DNA from: Bretschneidera sinensis
Lineage: Eukaryota > Streptophyta > Magnoliopsida > Brassicales > Akaniaceae
Length of the DNA: 64,000 bases
Direction of reading: 5' to 3'
NCBI GenBank assembly: GCA_023935145.1
Contig: CM043697.1
Span: forward strand, 51,349,501 to 51,413,500
Part shown: positions 40,761 through 51,076 of the stretch, one piece after another
How the letters are laid out: each line of letters opens with the position of its first letter
How positions within the stretch are numbered: position 1 is the first letter of the stretch
Position numbers and translations under genes: made by a program
Notes under the pieces: model-generated
The model's input: the letters and a program-made list of their open reading frames with translations, nothing else
Told to the model about the DNA's origin: nothing
Database searches by the model: none

Positions 40761-42043
40761 TTAGTTCTTTATGAGTGGCGCCTCTAGGAGGGGTACATCC
40801 TCCACAGTGTGCTCCTCAAAAGCCTCATAGTAAGGCTTTAAGCGATGGCCATTCACCTTGAATTCATTTCCAGTTTTGTCACTTTTTATCTGCACAGCAC
40901 CATGGGGAAAAATTTTAGTGACAATGAAGGGACCAACCCATCTTGAACATAACTTACCAGGAAAAAGTTTAAGTCTCGAATGGAAGAGAAGAACTTTTTG
41001 GCCCACAACAAATGCCTTGCCACAGATCATCTTATCATGAAAAGCTCTAGTTTTCTCCTTGTTGATCCATGCACTATCATATGCCTCGTTTCTAATTTCC
41101 TCAAGTTCATTCAGTTGGAGTTTTCTATATAAACCAGCCTCATCAATGTCCATGTTGAAAGAGTTAACAGCCCACCATGCCCTATACTCAAGCTCAAGTG
41201 GTAAGTGACACACCTTACCATAGACAAGTTTGAATGGAGACATCCTAATTGGCGTTTTATAAGCTGTCCTATAAGCTCAAAGTGCATCATCAAGTCTTTC
41301 GCTCCAATCCTTACGTGTAGGGCCCACAGTCTTCTCCAAAATCCCCTTAATCTCATGATTTGAGACCTCTACTTGTCCACTCGTCTAAAGATGATAAGGT
41401 GTTGCCACCTTATGAGTCACCTTGTACTTTTTGAGCAGGGCCTCAATCGTACGGTTGCAGAAGTGTAATCCACCATCTCTAATAATCACACGAGGCATTC
41501 CAAACCTAGCAAATATGTTAGATCTCAAGAAATCTACAACAACTTTAGAATCATTAGTTCTGGTGGCCTTAGCCTCCACCCACTTGGACACATAATCAAT
41601 AGCCATTGAATGTAAAGAAAACCATTAGATGAAGGAAATGGCCCCATGAAATCAATGCCCCAAACATCGAAAATCTCAACAGTTATAATATGGGTCATGA
41701 GCATCTGATCCTTAGAGCTTAAGTTACCTATTCTCTGGCACCTGTCACAAGTCATGCAATACAAGTATGCATCCTTAAAAATAGAAGGTCATAAGAAACC
41801 ACAATCTAATACCTTACAGGCTATCCTACGTGCACCAAAATGTCCATCACAAGACTTAGAATGACAAAAGGCAAATATCAGATTATACTCATATTCAGGG
41901 ACACACCTCTTAATGATTTGATCACTACAATGATTCCACAAATAAGGTTCATCCCATATGTAATGCCTAGCCATTTTCTTAAGCTTTTCTTTATTAAAAC
42001 GAGGTAAAGTGTCAGGAAATTGCCTAGTAACTAAATAATTCAC
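40761..42043 (-). pseudogene. Gypsy-6 integrase
   Basis: Four minus frames make up the domain. The segment 41789-42043 has CHSKSCDGHFGARRIACKVLDCGF, the histidine half of the zinc domain; 41534-41764 has MYCMTCDRCQRIGN (cysteine half) and FDVWGIDFMGPFP with the first catalytic Asp; 41385-41606 has YVSKWVEAKATRTND and RVIIRDGGLHFCN with the second Asp. The segment 40761-41243 has [26 protein letters not shown] and the C-terminal [20 protein letters not shown]. The catalytic Glu region lies around 41250-41385 in a shifted frame. Frameshifts near 41600 and 41380 and a stop near 41780 inactivate it. Confidence 0.92.
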
Positions 42044-42223
42044 AATATCAGCATATCAAGGCTCACTTACCTCAATCCCAAAGAGTTGCTCATCTGGGAA
42101 TGATTCTTGCAGGGATAGGATGTCCTCCTCATGAACAAGTCTACTCAAATGGTCAGCTACCAAGTTTTCACTCCAATTCTTTTCTTTGATCTCTAAGTCA
42201 AATTCTTAAAGCAAAAGCACCCA
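42044..42223 (-). pseudogene. Gypsy-6 RNaseH end and connection to integrase
   Basis: Translation past the stop at 42224 continues as LLLEFDLEIKEKNWSENLVADHLSRL-like sequence and DEQLFGIEV, the standard end of the Athila RNaseH (VADHLSRL) and connector. Two stops break it. Confidence 0.82.
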
Positions 42224-43630
42224 TCAAATCAGCCTCGGTTTGGCCTCCTTCTTTGTCATCAGATACTTTAAAGCTGCATGATCACTATAAACAACAACTT
42301 TAGTTTGAAGTAAATAAGAGTGAAATTTATCTAAGATAAAAATGACAGCAATGAGCTCTTTTTCAGTTGTAGAATAGTTCGGTTGAGCATCATTGAGCGT
42401 CCTAGAGTCATAGTAGATGGCATAGGGCTTCTTGTCCATTCTTTGTCCCAAAACAGCGCCAACAGCATAATCTGAGGCGTCATATATCAATTCAAAAGGT
42501 AAGGACCAATTAGGTGGAGACATGATTGGAGCAGTAGTCAATAACTCCTTTAGCTTCTCAAAAGCTTTCTTACACTCCTCATCAAACTCAAAGAGAGTGT
42601 CTTTCCGGAGCAAACAACACAAGGGCCTTGATACCTTGGAGAAATCCTTGATAAACCGCTTGTAAAATCCTGCATGATCAAGAAATGAACGAACCTCTTT
42701 CACACAAGTGGGAGAGGGTAAGTAACGCACAAGATCTACCTTAGATTCATCAACCTCAATCCCTCTAGCATATATGATATGTCCTAAAACAATCCCTTGA
42801 GTCACTATGAAGTGACACTTTTGCCAATTTAGAACCAAGTTAGTTTCAACACAACGTTTCAGAATAAGTTCTATATTTTCTAAGCATACATCGTAATCTC
42901 TATTAAAGACACTAAAATCATCCATAAAGACCTCAATGATATTCTCAATGTATTCAGAGAAAATGGAAAGCATACAACGTTGAAACATACCCGGTGCATT
43001 GCACGATCCGAATGGCATACGTCTGTAGGCATAAGTGCCAAAAGGGCAAGTGAAGGTGGTATTCTCCTGATCCTCTTGAGCTATACAGATCTGGTTGTAC
43101 CCACTATATCCATCCAAAAAATAATGAAAAGGATAACCAACTCCTAGAGAGAGCGTTACTTTTAACTCATCCTCTTCCATTGCTTCCAAAAACCTCTGCG
43201 CAAGTGAATCAATATCATCAATAGAAAAACAGGGTTTAATGTCAGTCAATGGATACCTCATAGCTTCAAAGATGTTGAAGCGTATAACTTCATTATCAAA
43301 TTCCATGGTCAGTGTTCGCTCATAAACATCGATCTTTGTTCTTGTGGTCCTCAGGAATGGGTGCCTTAAAAGCAATGGAGTGGAATTTAGGGGCGAATCT
43401 TCCATATCAAGGACATAGAAGTCAGCAGGAAAAATGAATTGATTCACCTGCACAAGAACATCCTCAATGTATCCTTTAGGATACTTATTAGATCGATCAG
43501 CCAATTGGATAACAACATTATCACTTTTAATTACACCTAGCTCTAAAGAAGCATAAAGACTATAAGGCATCACATTAATTGAAGCTCCTAAGTCTAGCAT
43601 GACATTATCAAATTTGTTGGTACTAATCAC
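42224..43630 (-). CDS. Gypsy-6 protease-RT-RNaseH open frame, RT fingers deleted
   Basis: This is an open frame of 468 codons. Residues 1-110 are protease with DLGASINVMPYSLYASLELG and LLLRHPFLRTTRTKIDV. Around residues 150-170 (ELKVTLSLGV) the reading passes directly into YFLDGYSGYNQI, the RT palm start, so the RT fingers and the segment that should precede them are absent, without loss of frame. Next come TCPFGTYAYRRMPFGSCNAP, EVFMDDFSVF (FMDD polymerase motif), FLDHAGFYKRFIKDFS (thumb) and RNaseH with ELIYDASDYAVGAVLGQ and YSTTEKELIAVIFILDKFHSYL. The sequence stays open, but a fingerless RT should not polymerise. The true start is upstream in gag-pol; the Met used here is only the first in the frame. 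Confidence 0.85.
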   Translation of the reverse strand: MISTNKFDNVMLDLGASINVMPYSLYASLELGVIKSDNVVIQLADRSNKYPKGYIEDVLVQVNQFIFPADFYVLDMEDSPLNSTPLLLRHPFLRTTRTKIDVYERTLTMEFDNEVIRFNIFEAMRYPLTDIKPCFSIDDIDSLAQRFLEAMEEDELKVTLSLGVGYPFHYFLDGYSGYNQICIAQEDQENTTFTCPFGTYAYRRMPFGSCNAPGMFQRCMLSIFSEYIENIIEVFMDDFSVFNRDYDVCLENIELILKRCVETNLVLNWQKCHFIVTQGIVLGHIIYARGIEVDESKVDLVRYLPSPTCVKEVRSFLDHAGFYKRFIKDFSKVSRPLCCLLRKDTLFEFDEECKKAFEKLKELLTTAPIMSPPNWSLPFELIYDASDYAVGAVLGQRMDKKPYAIYYDSRTLNDAQPNYSTTEKELIAVIFILDKFHSYLLQTKVVVYSDHAALKYLMTKKEAKPRLI

Positions 43631-43651
43631 ACAAGGAACAGAAAAACTCCC

Positions 43652-44700
43652 TTAATCCTTAAGCTTTGGTGGCAATTTCCTTCGGATGACAGTAGAGATT
43701 GTCTCATTCATCTTCACCACCTCCTTCTCATGAGTCTGCCTCCTTGTAGTGTAAAGCTCCTTCAGAAACTTGGCATATCTTAGCACTTGCTTCAAGCACT
43801 CAATCAAAGGCATGTTGACTTGTACTTTTTTAAAAATCTCCAAGATGGCCTGATCAGATTCATCCTTCTTGGTTTTGGCAAACCTACTAGGAAAAGGTAC
43901 ACGAGGAAAAAGATTAGAATCAAAAGAGTGTTTAAGGTTTTGATTGTTACCTCGAGGTTTCAAAGCATTCTCAAATGATGAAGGACCAATCACTTTCGCC
44001 ATTGAGGTGGTAAGATCTTTATTTATTTCCTTCTTGGTGCTCTCAACGTCCTCTTCCTTATCGTGGGTCACTTGGGTTTTCTTTTGAGTTTTAAGAACAT
44101 CCACAAGGGTCTTACCACTCATTATGGTAATAGCTTTTGCTTGTTCGATATTTGGGTTGGGAACAGTGTTGCTAGGCAATTTTCCACTCCTAGTTATCTT
44201 CCCCATGAAGTCCACCACTTGTCCTAATTGTTTCTTCAGCTCTGTAATATCCTTAGTGTGAGCCTGTTGACTTGTAACAAGAGCTTGAGTAGCAGTAGTT
44301 AAATTTTATTACCCTTGAGCAAGGGATTTTAAAATTTCATCATAATTAGAAACAGCAGAATTTGTAGGCACAAGAGGATTAGAGACAAAGTTTTGAGGTA
44401 CCTGAGGCCTCTTAAAAACACCTGGAGGGCGTGGAAACACTTGCCCTTGAACTTTAGGGTCCTGAACATTATTATTGTTAGCTCAACGAAAATTAGGGTG
44501 ATCTCTAAGCCCAGGGTTATATGTGTTAGAGAAAGGGTTATACCTTTGTCCACCTTGATTACTTGAAACCCAATAGCTTTAAGAGACTCCCATCCTCCAT
44601 TGTTGATCAGTTAGGGAATTGGTCAGTTGGATGCCCTTGAGTACAGCACACACCACATACTTGAGCAACTTGTTGTACTTGTGCTCCATTCACGTTCAAT
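43652..44700 (-). pseudogene. Gypsy-6 gag C-terminal region and linker
   Basis: The segment 43652-44218 (188 residues) has ITRSGKLPSNTVPNPN, AITIMSGKTLVDV, FPSRFAKTKKDESDQAILEIFKKVQVNMPLIECLKQVLRYAKFLKEL and IRRKLPPKLKD, the typical Athila gag-protease linker. The upstream part (44329-44553) overlaps in another frame. A zinc-knuckle-like stretch lies about 44600-44680. Stops near 44225 and 44310 break it from the N-terminal gag. Confidence 0.85.
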
Positions 44701-44847
44701 ACCTAAGATAGAAGAGTAGACATTTTATTAACTTTTTCCTCAATAGCAGAGTTAGAAGATGCCTCATTCACCCCACAAGTGGAGTTTAACACTCCCTCGT
44801 ATTGTTGATAATTAAGAGCATGTTGGATGAGAAACTCCTTAGCAACT

Positions 44848-45440
44848 TCAAGTATCCACAAAAGAACCTCCAGCAGCAGCATCTAACAATTGACGTTCAA
44901 GCGGGAGAAGTCCTTCATAAAAGTAAGTGAGGAGATTCCCTTCCTTCATCCCATATGAAAGACATGATGCAACTAAGCTCTTGAATCTCTCATAGTAGGC
45001 ACAGAACGCCTCATCCTTCCTTTGCTCAATTCCAATTATCTGCTTCCTCAAGATAGTAATCCTTGAGGCAGGGAAATACTTAGTCAGAAACTCAGTCATC
45101 AGCTTCTCCCATGTGTTGATATAACCTGAGGGTAGATCAAACAACCAAGTCTTTACCTTATTTTCAAGTGAAAAAGGGAATGACTTCAGCTTCAAAATGT
45201 TCAGATCCGCATTCTGTGGGCACATTCTTGAACACACAAACTGAAACTCCTTGAGATGTTTGTGAGGATCTTTGTTAGTGAGCCTATGGAATTTGGGCAA
45301 ATGGTACAAGAACCCACTCTTCAGCTCGAACTCATCTACCTTGCCAACTGTTGGTTCTGGATAAGTAATACAAGTTGGTGCAGCTCCCCCATCAGTTGAA
45401 GAAGACATTTACCTAATAGTTTCAGCCATTGGTAATTCGT
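44848..45440 (-). pseudogene. Gypsy-6 gag main domain, cut by Gypsy-7
   Basis: The frame of 186 codons has FELKSGFLYHLPKFHRLTNKDPHKHLKEF, LKLKSFPFSLENKVKTWLFDLPSGYINTWEKL and TEFLTKYFPASRITILRKQI, then YFYEGLLPLERQLLDAAAGG: the complete retrotrans_gag core of Athila. It stops just after GGSFVDT. The N-terminus is separated by Gypsy-7 (45446-50883) and continues at 50889. Gypsy-9 carries the same domain uninterrupted by insertion at 60784-61841. Confidence 0.92.
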
Positions 45441-45445
45441 CTTCC
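45441..45445. repeat. Target site duplication CTTCC (left) of Gypsy-7
   Basis: CTTCC is repeated at 50884-50888 after the other LTR, a perfect 5-bp duplication inside the Gypsy-6 gag. Confidence 0.9.
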
Positions 45446-46401
45446 TGATGAGGACACAGCTAATAAATGGGAGGCAGATCCTATTCAAGTTCCAATTAGT
45501 CAAGTTACAAGGGCCCGAGCTAAACAGTTCAAGAAAACTCTCAATAGGCTTATTCAACACATTTGGGCTAAGAACCATCTTTGAGGGCCCAAGGATGATG
45601 CTATACATGATCCACTAGGATGGGTTTCCATGATCCAAGGGAACTTCCACTTTGGAATTTCGGGAGGATCCAACGACCAGAATTAAAATGGTCATATCTT
45701 TTTGCCTGTAACTCCAAATGGGCTGAAACTTGTTGGGATGGAAAGATGATGTCTTGAACTTCAATTTAGACCTAAGAAAGTTTCAAAAAGGATATCGTAT
45801 GGGCCTATTATGATGGGCCTAAATCCAGTAGGTTGTTCCATCTGAATCTTCATCCACTTTGGGCTTGCACCTTGCACCTTTTCTTAATTGTTTCCTTCTG
45901 AATTTAATTGTTGCATTATAAGGCTTGCATGCCAAGTTAGGTACTTCCCTTATTTGGATTTTAGGTTACCAGAATTCTATTTACGTTTATATTCTGTTTA
46001 GGTTTATTTCCTATTTCTTAGTTTTCCTTTTTCTAATTGGTTACGAATTCTCATGTATTTAAATAGTCATTGGCTTTTGCAATAAGATAATTCAGATTTG
46101 ATTCATACTTTTGGAGAGAAATTTCTCTTTGGTTCTTTTAGAACATCTGAACTTATCAGAGTTTTTGTGGCGTTCATCTTCGACTTATCAATCAATCCTT
46201 CCATAATAAATTGTGGCGTCTTCATTATACCAAGGCTCTTGCTTCAATATAAGCAACGGGTCGCGGTCTCAGTCTTCATTATACCAAGGTTCTTGTTTCA
46301 ATATAAGCAACGGGTCGTGGTCTCACATAAATCTGCTTCTAGACGATCTCAGAAGTCTTCTTGATCCATCAATTTCTTAGTTATTGGCATGGATCATATC
46401 A
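45446..46401 (+). repeat. 5' LTR of Gypsy-7
   Basis: The LTR is 956 bp, TGATGAGGACAC to TCATATCA. It contains two tandem copies of the TTCAATATAAGCAACGGGTCG segment near 46216-46325. It lacks the 48-bp duplication found in the 3' LTR. Confidence 0.93.
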
Positions 46402-46403
46402 GT

Positions 46404-46416
46404 TGGTACCAGAGCC
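46404..46416 (+). other. Gypsy-7 primer-binding site, initiator-Met type
   Basis: TGGTACCAGAGCC lies two bases after the LTR, one mismatch from the initiator-Met primer site. Confidence 0.9.
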
Positions 46417-46881
46417 TTCTAGTTGCAGGTTTGTTTATCTTTTTTTTATTCATAAAAAAAACAAAATTGAAAAAAAAAGGAAGAACAAATTTCCAGTTTA
46501 GAAAAAAAAAAGTGTGAAAAAAAACGTTAAAAAAAAAGTATGTAATATTTAGATTCAATCCTTTCAATTCTTATTTCAATTTTTCATCTTTGTTTCCTTG
46601 TATTCTAGCCTTTAAATTAACCTTTAAATCTGAATTTCTTTGTGAGTTATTGGTGAATTATTGCTGGAAACTTTGATACTTGTTCGGTTAGTTTGATAAG
46701 AACTTATAGACGATTATTACGAGTGGAAAAAGGCAAGAGTGGTGAGCACATAAGAGGGTAAAAGCCAATCTGATTTTTGTGTGAAAACATGAGTGAAATT
46801 GAGTGATTTATTCTTTGAGTGAAACATGTGAGGGAGTGTGTGAGGTCCTTTTGTTTTTCTAACGTTGTTTTTGTAGCAAAC

Positions 46882-48864
46882 ATGTCAGATGAAAAGAACA
46901 AAAATAATTATGGAGATATGTCGGGAGAGGGTGATCTGAAGTTGCTCATGGAGGCTTTAATGGGTGAAATGAGAAGAGTATTGAGAACGGAGATGGAACA
47001 AGTTTATGAGTGGACAGATCGGGTAGAGAATGCACGTGTGGGGCAGCAACAAAACACTCCTAATGTGCGTAGGAGGGAGAGAGTTCAACCTAGGGGAATG
47101 GATTTGATGAAGAAGATGATCGGGAATCAGTTATTAGCCATAAGAGATTTGGTGGTCAAGGTAGAGAAGCTAGGAATCGGAAAGATTCCATCGTTTCAAG
47201 GCAAAAACGATCCTGAAGCTTACCTTGAGTGGGAGAAGAAGATAGAATTAGTGTTTGATTGTCATAATTATTCCGAGCTTAAAAAGGTTAAACTTGCGGC
47301 CATTGAATTTTTTGACTATGCGATTGTTTGGTGGGATCAACTAGTGTTAAACAGGAGGAGAAATAGAGAGTGTCCAATAGAGACTTGGGAGGAGATGAAA
47401 ACCATGATGAGGAAACGGTTTGTTCCAAGCCATTACTACCATGAGTTGTACCAAAAATTGCAAAGTCTTACACAAGATAGTCAGAGTGTGGAGGATCATT
47501 ATAAAGAGATGGAAGTAGCTATAATCCAAGCAAATGTAGAGGAGGATCGAGAGGCTGCTATGGCTAGGTTCTTGGCTGGTTTGAACATGGAAATTGTTAA
47601 TTCGGTGGAGTTGCATCATTATGTGGAGTTGGAAGATATGGTGCACATGGTTGTCAAAATTGAGAACCAACTCAAAAGGAAGGGCAACAATACACGACAA
47701 AACCCTAACTCGGGTTCATCTTGGAGGCCGAATTTTGTGAAGCAAGCCATGACCAAGCCCAAATTCGAGCAAAAACAAGAAAGTACCAGCCATGGAAATC
47801 AAGGTAAAACTGACTCTTCCACCACTAGAAATCTTGATATTAAGTGTTTTAAATGCCAAGGCAGGGGTCACATAGCAAGCCAATGTCCGAACAAAAAAGT
47901 TATGGTATTGCGAGATAATGGTGAAATTGAAACCGAGGGTAAAGAAGATACCAAATCTATGCCACCATTGGAGGATGCAAGTGATGAGGAATACGCTGCC
48001 CAAAGAGAATTGTTGGTTGCAAGGAGAGCTCTAAGTGTGCAAATCAAAGAAGATGACGAAGTGCAGCGAGAAAACATCTTTCATACTAGATGCCACGTGC
48101 AAAACAAGGTATGTAGTGTGGTTATTGATGGAGGTAGTTGTACTAAAGTTGCTAGCACTACAATGGTTGAGAAATTAAGGCTGTCAACAATTAAACATCC
48201 TTGGCCTTACAAGTTGCAATGGCTCAATAATAGTGGCGAAGTGAGGGTGAACAAACAGGTGTTAGTTTTCTTCAGTATTGGAAAATATGAAGATGAAGTT
48301 TTGTGTGATGTAGTTCCGATGCAAGCTGGACACTTGTCACTAGGTCGGCCATGGAAATTCGATCGGCGTGTTAAGCATGATGGCTTCACCAACAAATATT
48401 CGTTTGTAAGAAATCAAAGAACAATCACTCTAGTTCCTTTGACACCAAAGCAGGTTTATGAAGATCAAGTGAGGTTACAAAAAGAGAGTGAGCAAACGAA
48501 AGAGAGTGAGAAAAAGAGAACGAATAAAAACCAGAAAGAGAAAATGAGAGAGGATGGAAAAATTGAGATAGAAAATAAGAGAGCCAATTCGGCCATTGAG
48601 AGAAAAATAAATTTCTATGCAAGAACGAGTGAAATAAAAAGAGTGATGATTTTAAATCAGTCAATGATTGTACTTTTGTACAAAGAGGTGTTAAACACTA
48701 ACCAATTTGACTCATCTTTGCCTAGTTTTATTGTTTCTCTTTTACAGGAGTTTGATGGTATATTTCCCGAGGAGACTCCACATGGCTTACCTCCTATTCG
48801 AGGAATTGAACATCAAATTGATTTCGTGCCCGGTGCTACAATTTCAAACCAACCAGCCTGTTGA
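46882..48864 (+). CDS. Gypsy-7 gag-protease polyprotein
   Basis: The frame is open from the preferred ATG at 46882 (MSDEKNKNN) to 48864, 661 codons including the stop. I do not use the earlier Met at 46819, because the extra N-terminus is encoded by a pyrimidine tract ending TTTTTGTAG, which looks like a splice acceptor. Domains: an acidic N-terminus with a coiled-coil-like LMEALMGEMRRVLRTEMEQV; retrotrans_gag (IPSFQGKNDPEAYLEWEKK to VELEDMVHMVVKIENQLKR); zinc knuckle CFKCQGRGHIASQC; protease VCSVVIDGGSCTKVAST and LSLGRPWKFDRR; then a charged linker and the hinge before RT (IFPEETPHGLPPI). About 30 residues after MDLMKKMIGNQ derive from a different frame than in Gypsy-3, between two deletions that compensate. 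The frame ends at a TGA at 48862. Confidence 0.88.
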   Translation: MSDEKNKNNYGDMSGEGDLKLLMEALMGEMRRVLRTEMEQVYEWTDRVENARVGQQQNTPNVRRRERVQPRGMDLMKKMIGNQLLAIRDLVVKVEKLGIGKIPSFQGKNDPEAYLEWEKKIELVFDCHNYSELKKVKLAAIEFFDYAIVWWDQLVLNRRRNRECPIETWEEMKTMMRKRFVPSHYYHELYQKLQSLTQDSQSVEDHYKEMEVAIIQANVEEDREAAMARFLAGLNMEIVNSVELHHYVELEDMVHMVVKIENQLKRKGNNTRQNPNSGSSWRPNFVKQAMTKPKFEQKQESTSHGNQGKTDSSTTRNLDIKCFKCQGRGHIASQCPNKKVMVLRDNGEIETEGKEDTKSMPPLEDASDEEYAAQRELLVARRALSVQIKEDDEVQRENIFHTRCHVQNKVCSVVIDGGSCTKVASTTMVEKLRLSTIKHPWPYKLQWLNNSGEVRVNKQVLVFFSIGKYEDEVLCDVVPMQAGHLSLGRPWKFDRRVKHDGFTNKYSFVRNQRTITLVPLTPKQVYEDQVRLQKESEQTKESEKKRTNKNQKEKMREDGKIEIENKRANSAIERKINFYARTSEIKRVMILNQSMIVLLYKEVLNTNQFDSSLPSFIVSLLQEFDGIFPEETPHGLPPIRGIEHQIDFVPGATISNQPAC

Positions 48865-49668
48865 AACAATCCTGAAGAGAAAAATGAGCTACAAAGGCAG
48901 GTTAGTGAATCAATGGAAATGGGGTACGTAAGAGAAAGCATGAGCCCGTGCGCTGTTCCGATGATTTTGGTTCCTAAAAAGGATGGGACGTTGAGAATGT
49001 TCGTTGATTGCCGAGCAATCAACAATATAACGGTAAAGTACCGACATCCTATTCCTCGTTTAGATGATATGCTAGATGAACTGTATGTTGCATGTGTATT
49101 CTCTAAAATTGGTTTAAAAAGTGGATATCATCAAATAAGAATGAAATAGGGTGATGAATGGAAAACTGCTTTTAAAACGAAATATGATTTATATGAGTGG
49201 TTAGTTATGCCATTTGGACTAACAAATGCACTAAGTACCTTCATGAGATTAATGAACCATGTTTTGTGAGCTTTTATAGGCAGATTTGTTGTTGTTTACT
49301 TTGATGATATTCTTATTTATAGCACAAACTTAGATAATCATGTTGTACATTTCAAATCAGTTTTGGATGTGCTTAGAAAAGAAAAGTTGTTTGCTAACTT
49401 GAAGAAGTGCACTTTTTGCACCGATAGGCTTGTGTTTCTTAGTTTTGTTGTGAGTGTACAAGGAATACAGGTTGATGATGAGAAGATCCGTGCAATTAAA
49501 GAATTGCCAAGTCCCACGAGTGTAGGTCAAGTTCATAGTTTTCATGGACTTGCTAGTTTTTACAAGAGGTTCATGAAAGGCTTTAGCAGTATTGTCGCAC
49601 CGCTTATCGAAGTCATCAAGAAGAACGTTGGATTCAAATGAGGAGACGAGCAAGAGAAAGGGTTCCAA
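48865..49668 (+). pseudogene. Gypsy-7 reverse transcriptase
   Basis: The segment 48913-49149 has [29 protein letters not shown] and [17 protein letters not shown]. Here the first catalytic Asp of the I-D-L-K-S-G motif has changed to Gly. A TAG follows at 49147 and a TGA near 49268. Translation goes on with [29 protein letters not shown] (YFDD intact) and, at 49363-49641, LKKCTFCTDRLVFLSFVVSVQGIQVDDEKIRAI and the thumb SFYKRFMKGFSSI. RNaseH is missing. The catalytic Gly and the two stops make it inactive. Confidence 0.9.
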
Positions 49669-50136
49669 TTGATCAAAGAAAAATTAACTAAAGTTCTTTT
49701 TCAAGCCCTTGAACGCATCAATAACAATGCATACAAATTGGATTTACCATGTGAGTACAATGTTAATACCACTTTCGATGTTTCTGATTTATGCTCTTTT
49801 GATGTAGGTGATGATTTGAGGACAAATCCTTTTCAAGAGGACAAGAATGATGAGGATATGGCTAACAAATGGGAGATGGATCCTATTCAAGTTCTAATTA
49901 ATCAAGTTACAAGGGCCCGAGCTAAACGGTTTATTCAAGTTCCAATTGGTCCAGTTACAAGGGCCCGAGCTAAATGGTTCAAGAAAACTCTCAATGGGCT
50001 TATTCAACACATTTGGGCTAAGAAGCATCTTTGGGGGCCCAAGGATGATGCTATACAAGATCCAAAAGGATGGGTTTCCATGATCCAAGGGAACTTCCAC
50101 CTCGGAATTTTGGGAGGACCCAACGACCAGAATTAA
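49669..50136 (+). CDS. Gypsy-7 RT thumb / integrase tail fusion, ending in the LTR
   Basis: The 155-codon frame begins with MIKEKLTKVLF from the RT thumb/RNaseH border and passes into QALERINNNAYKLDLPCEYNVNTTF, the integrase C-terminal domain, so RNaseH and the integrase core are deleted here. The last 95 codons plus stop lie in the 3' LTR (from 49848). In them a 16-codon repeat occurs: PIQVLINQVTRARAKRF and IQVPIGPVTRARAKWF, a 48-bp duplication at 49885-49980. It is not likely to be a functional protein. Gypsy-3 has the same tail with a different junction. Confidence 0.8.
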   Translation: MIKEKLTKVLFQALERINNNAYKLDLPCEYNVNTTFDVSDLCSFDVGDDLRTNPFQEDKNDEDMANKWEMDPIQVLINQVTRARAKRFIQVPIGPVTRARAKWFKKTLNGLIQHIWAKKHLWGPKDDAIQDPKGWVSMIQGNFHLGILGGPNDQN

Positions 50137-50883
50137 AATGGTCATATCTTCTTGCTCGCAACTTCAAATGGGCTAAAACTTATTAGGATGGAAAGGTGAC
50201 GTCTTGAACTTCAATTTAGACCTAAGAAAGTTTCAAAAAGGATATCGTTTAGGCCTGTTATGATGGGCCTAAACCCAGTAGGTTGTTACATCCGAATCTT
50301 TTTCCACTTTGGGCTTGCACCTTGCACCTTTTCTTAATTGTTTCCTTATTAATTTAATTGTTGCATTATAAGGCTTGCATGCCAAGTTAGGTACTTCCCT
50401 TATTTGGATTTTAGGTTACCATAATTCTATTTAGGTTTATTTTCTATTTTGTAGTTTCCTTTTTCTACCAGAATTATGTTTAGGTTTATTTCCTATTTCT
50501 TAGTTTTCCTTTTTCTAATTGGTTACAAATTCTCATGTATTTAAATAGCCATTGGCTTTTGGAATAAGACAATTCAGATTTGATTCATATTTTTGGAGAG
50601 AAATTTTTCTTTGGTTCTTTTAGAACTTTTGAACTTATCGGAGTTTCTGTGACATTCATCTTCAACTTATCAATCAATCCTTCCATAATTGATTGTGGTG
50701 TCTTCATTATACCAAGATTCTTGCTTCAATATAAGCAACGGGTCACGGTCTCAGTCTTCATTATACCAAGGTTCTTGCTTCAATATAAGCAACGGGTCGC
50801 GATCTCACATAAATCTGCTTCTAGAAGATCTTGGAAGTCTTCTTGATCCATCAATTTCTTAGTTCTTGGCGTGGATCATATTA
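49848..50883 (+). repeat. 3' LTR of Gypsy-7
   Basis: The LTR is 1036 bp, TGATGAGGATATG to TCATATTA, followed by CTTCC. It is longer than the 5' LTR because of a 48-bp duplication at 49885-49980 and a further short repeated stretch near 50460-50505 (TTTAGGTTTATTTCCTATTT twice). Confidence 0.93.
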
Positions 50884-50888
50884 CTTCC

Positions 50889-51076
50889 TCACCTGCATCT
50901 TCTAAGTCAGGTATGTCTTCCTCCTCATCTGACAAGTGATGTGAAGCGTTATCTGACTCCTCTGACTCTACCCTCCCTACTTGGTGAGGTAGGGGTTGAT
51001 TTGTAGAAAGTGTAACTTCTTTTAGCAAAGCTAAGCGTTTTGAAAGTTCCTGAGTCTTTCTACTGACCGCTGACAT
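50889..51076 (-). pseudogene. Gypsy-6 gag N-terminus
   Basis: The minus frame from the Met at 51076 reads MSAVSRKTQELSKRLALLKE, then LPHQVGRVESEESDNASHH and an acidic SDEEEDIPDLEDAGE. It continues beyond Gypsy-7 at 45440 (ELPMAETIRQMSS-like, as in Gypsy-9). The start is supported by the identical start in Gypsy-9 (60784) and by the 5' leader upstream. The N-terminus is acidic with a run of Asp/Glu. The residues after ENE... from 50884 down are from the duplicated target and LTR. Confidence 0.88.

Larger units (their letters stand above)
45446..50883 (+). mobile_element. Gypsy-7: gypsy element of the Gypsy-3 family, nested in Gypsy-6
   Basis: This 5438-bp plus-strand element has LTRs at 45446-46401 and 49848-50883, a primer-binding site at 46404-46416 and a polypurine tract at 49835-49847 (AAGAGGACAAGAA). 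Gag-PR is open; RT has two stops. RNaseH and most of integrase are deleted, with a different breakpoint from Gypsy-3. It is younger in appearance than Gypsy-3, since far fewer stops are present. Confidence 0.94.
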
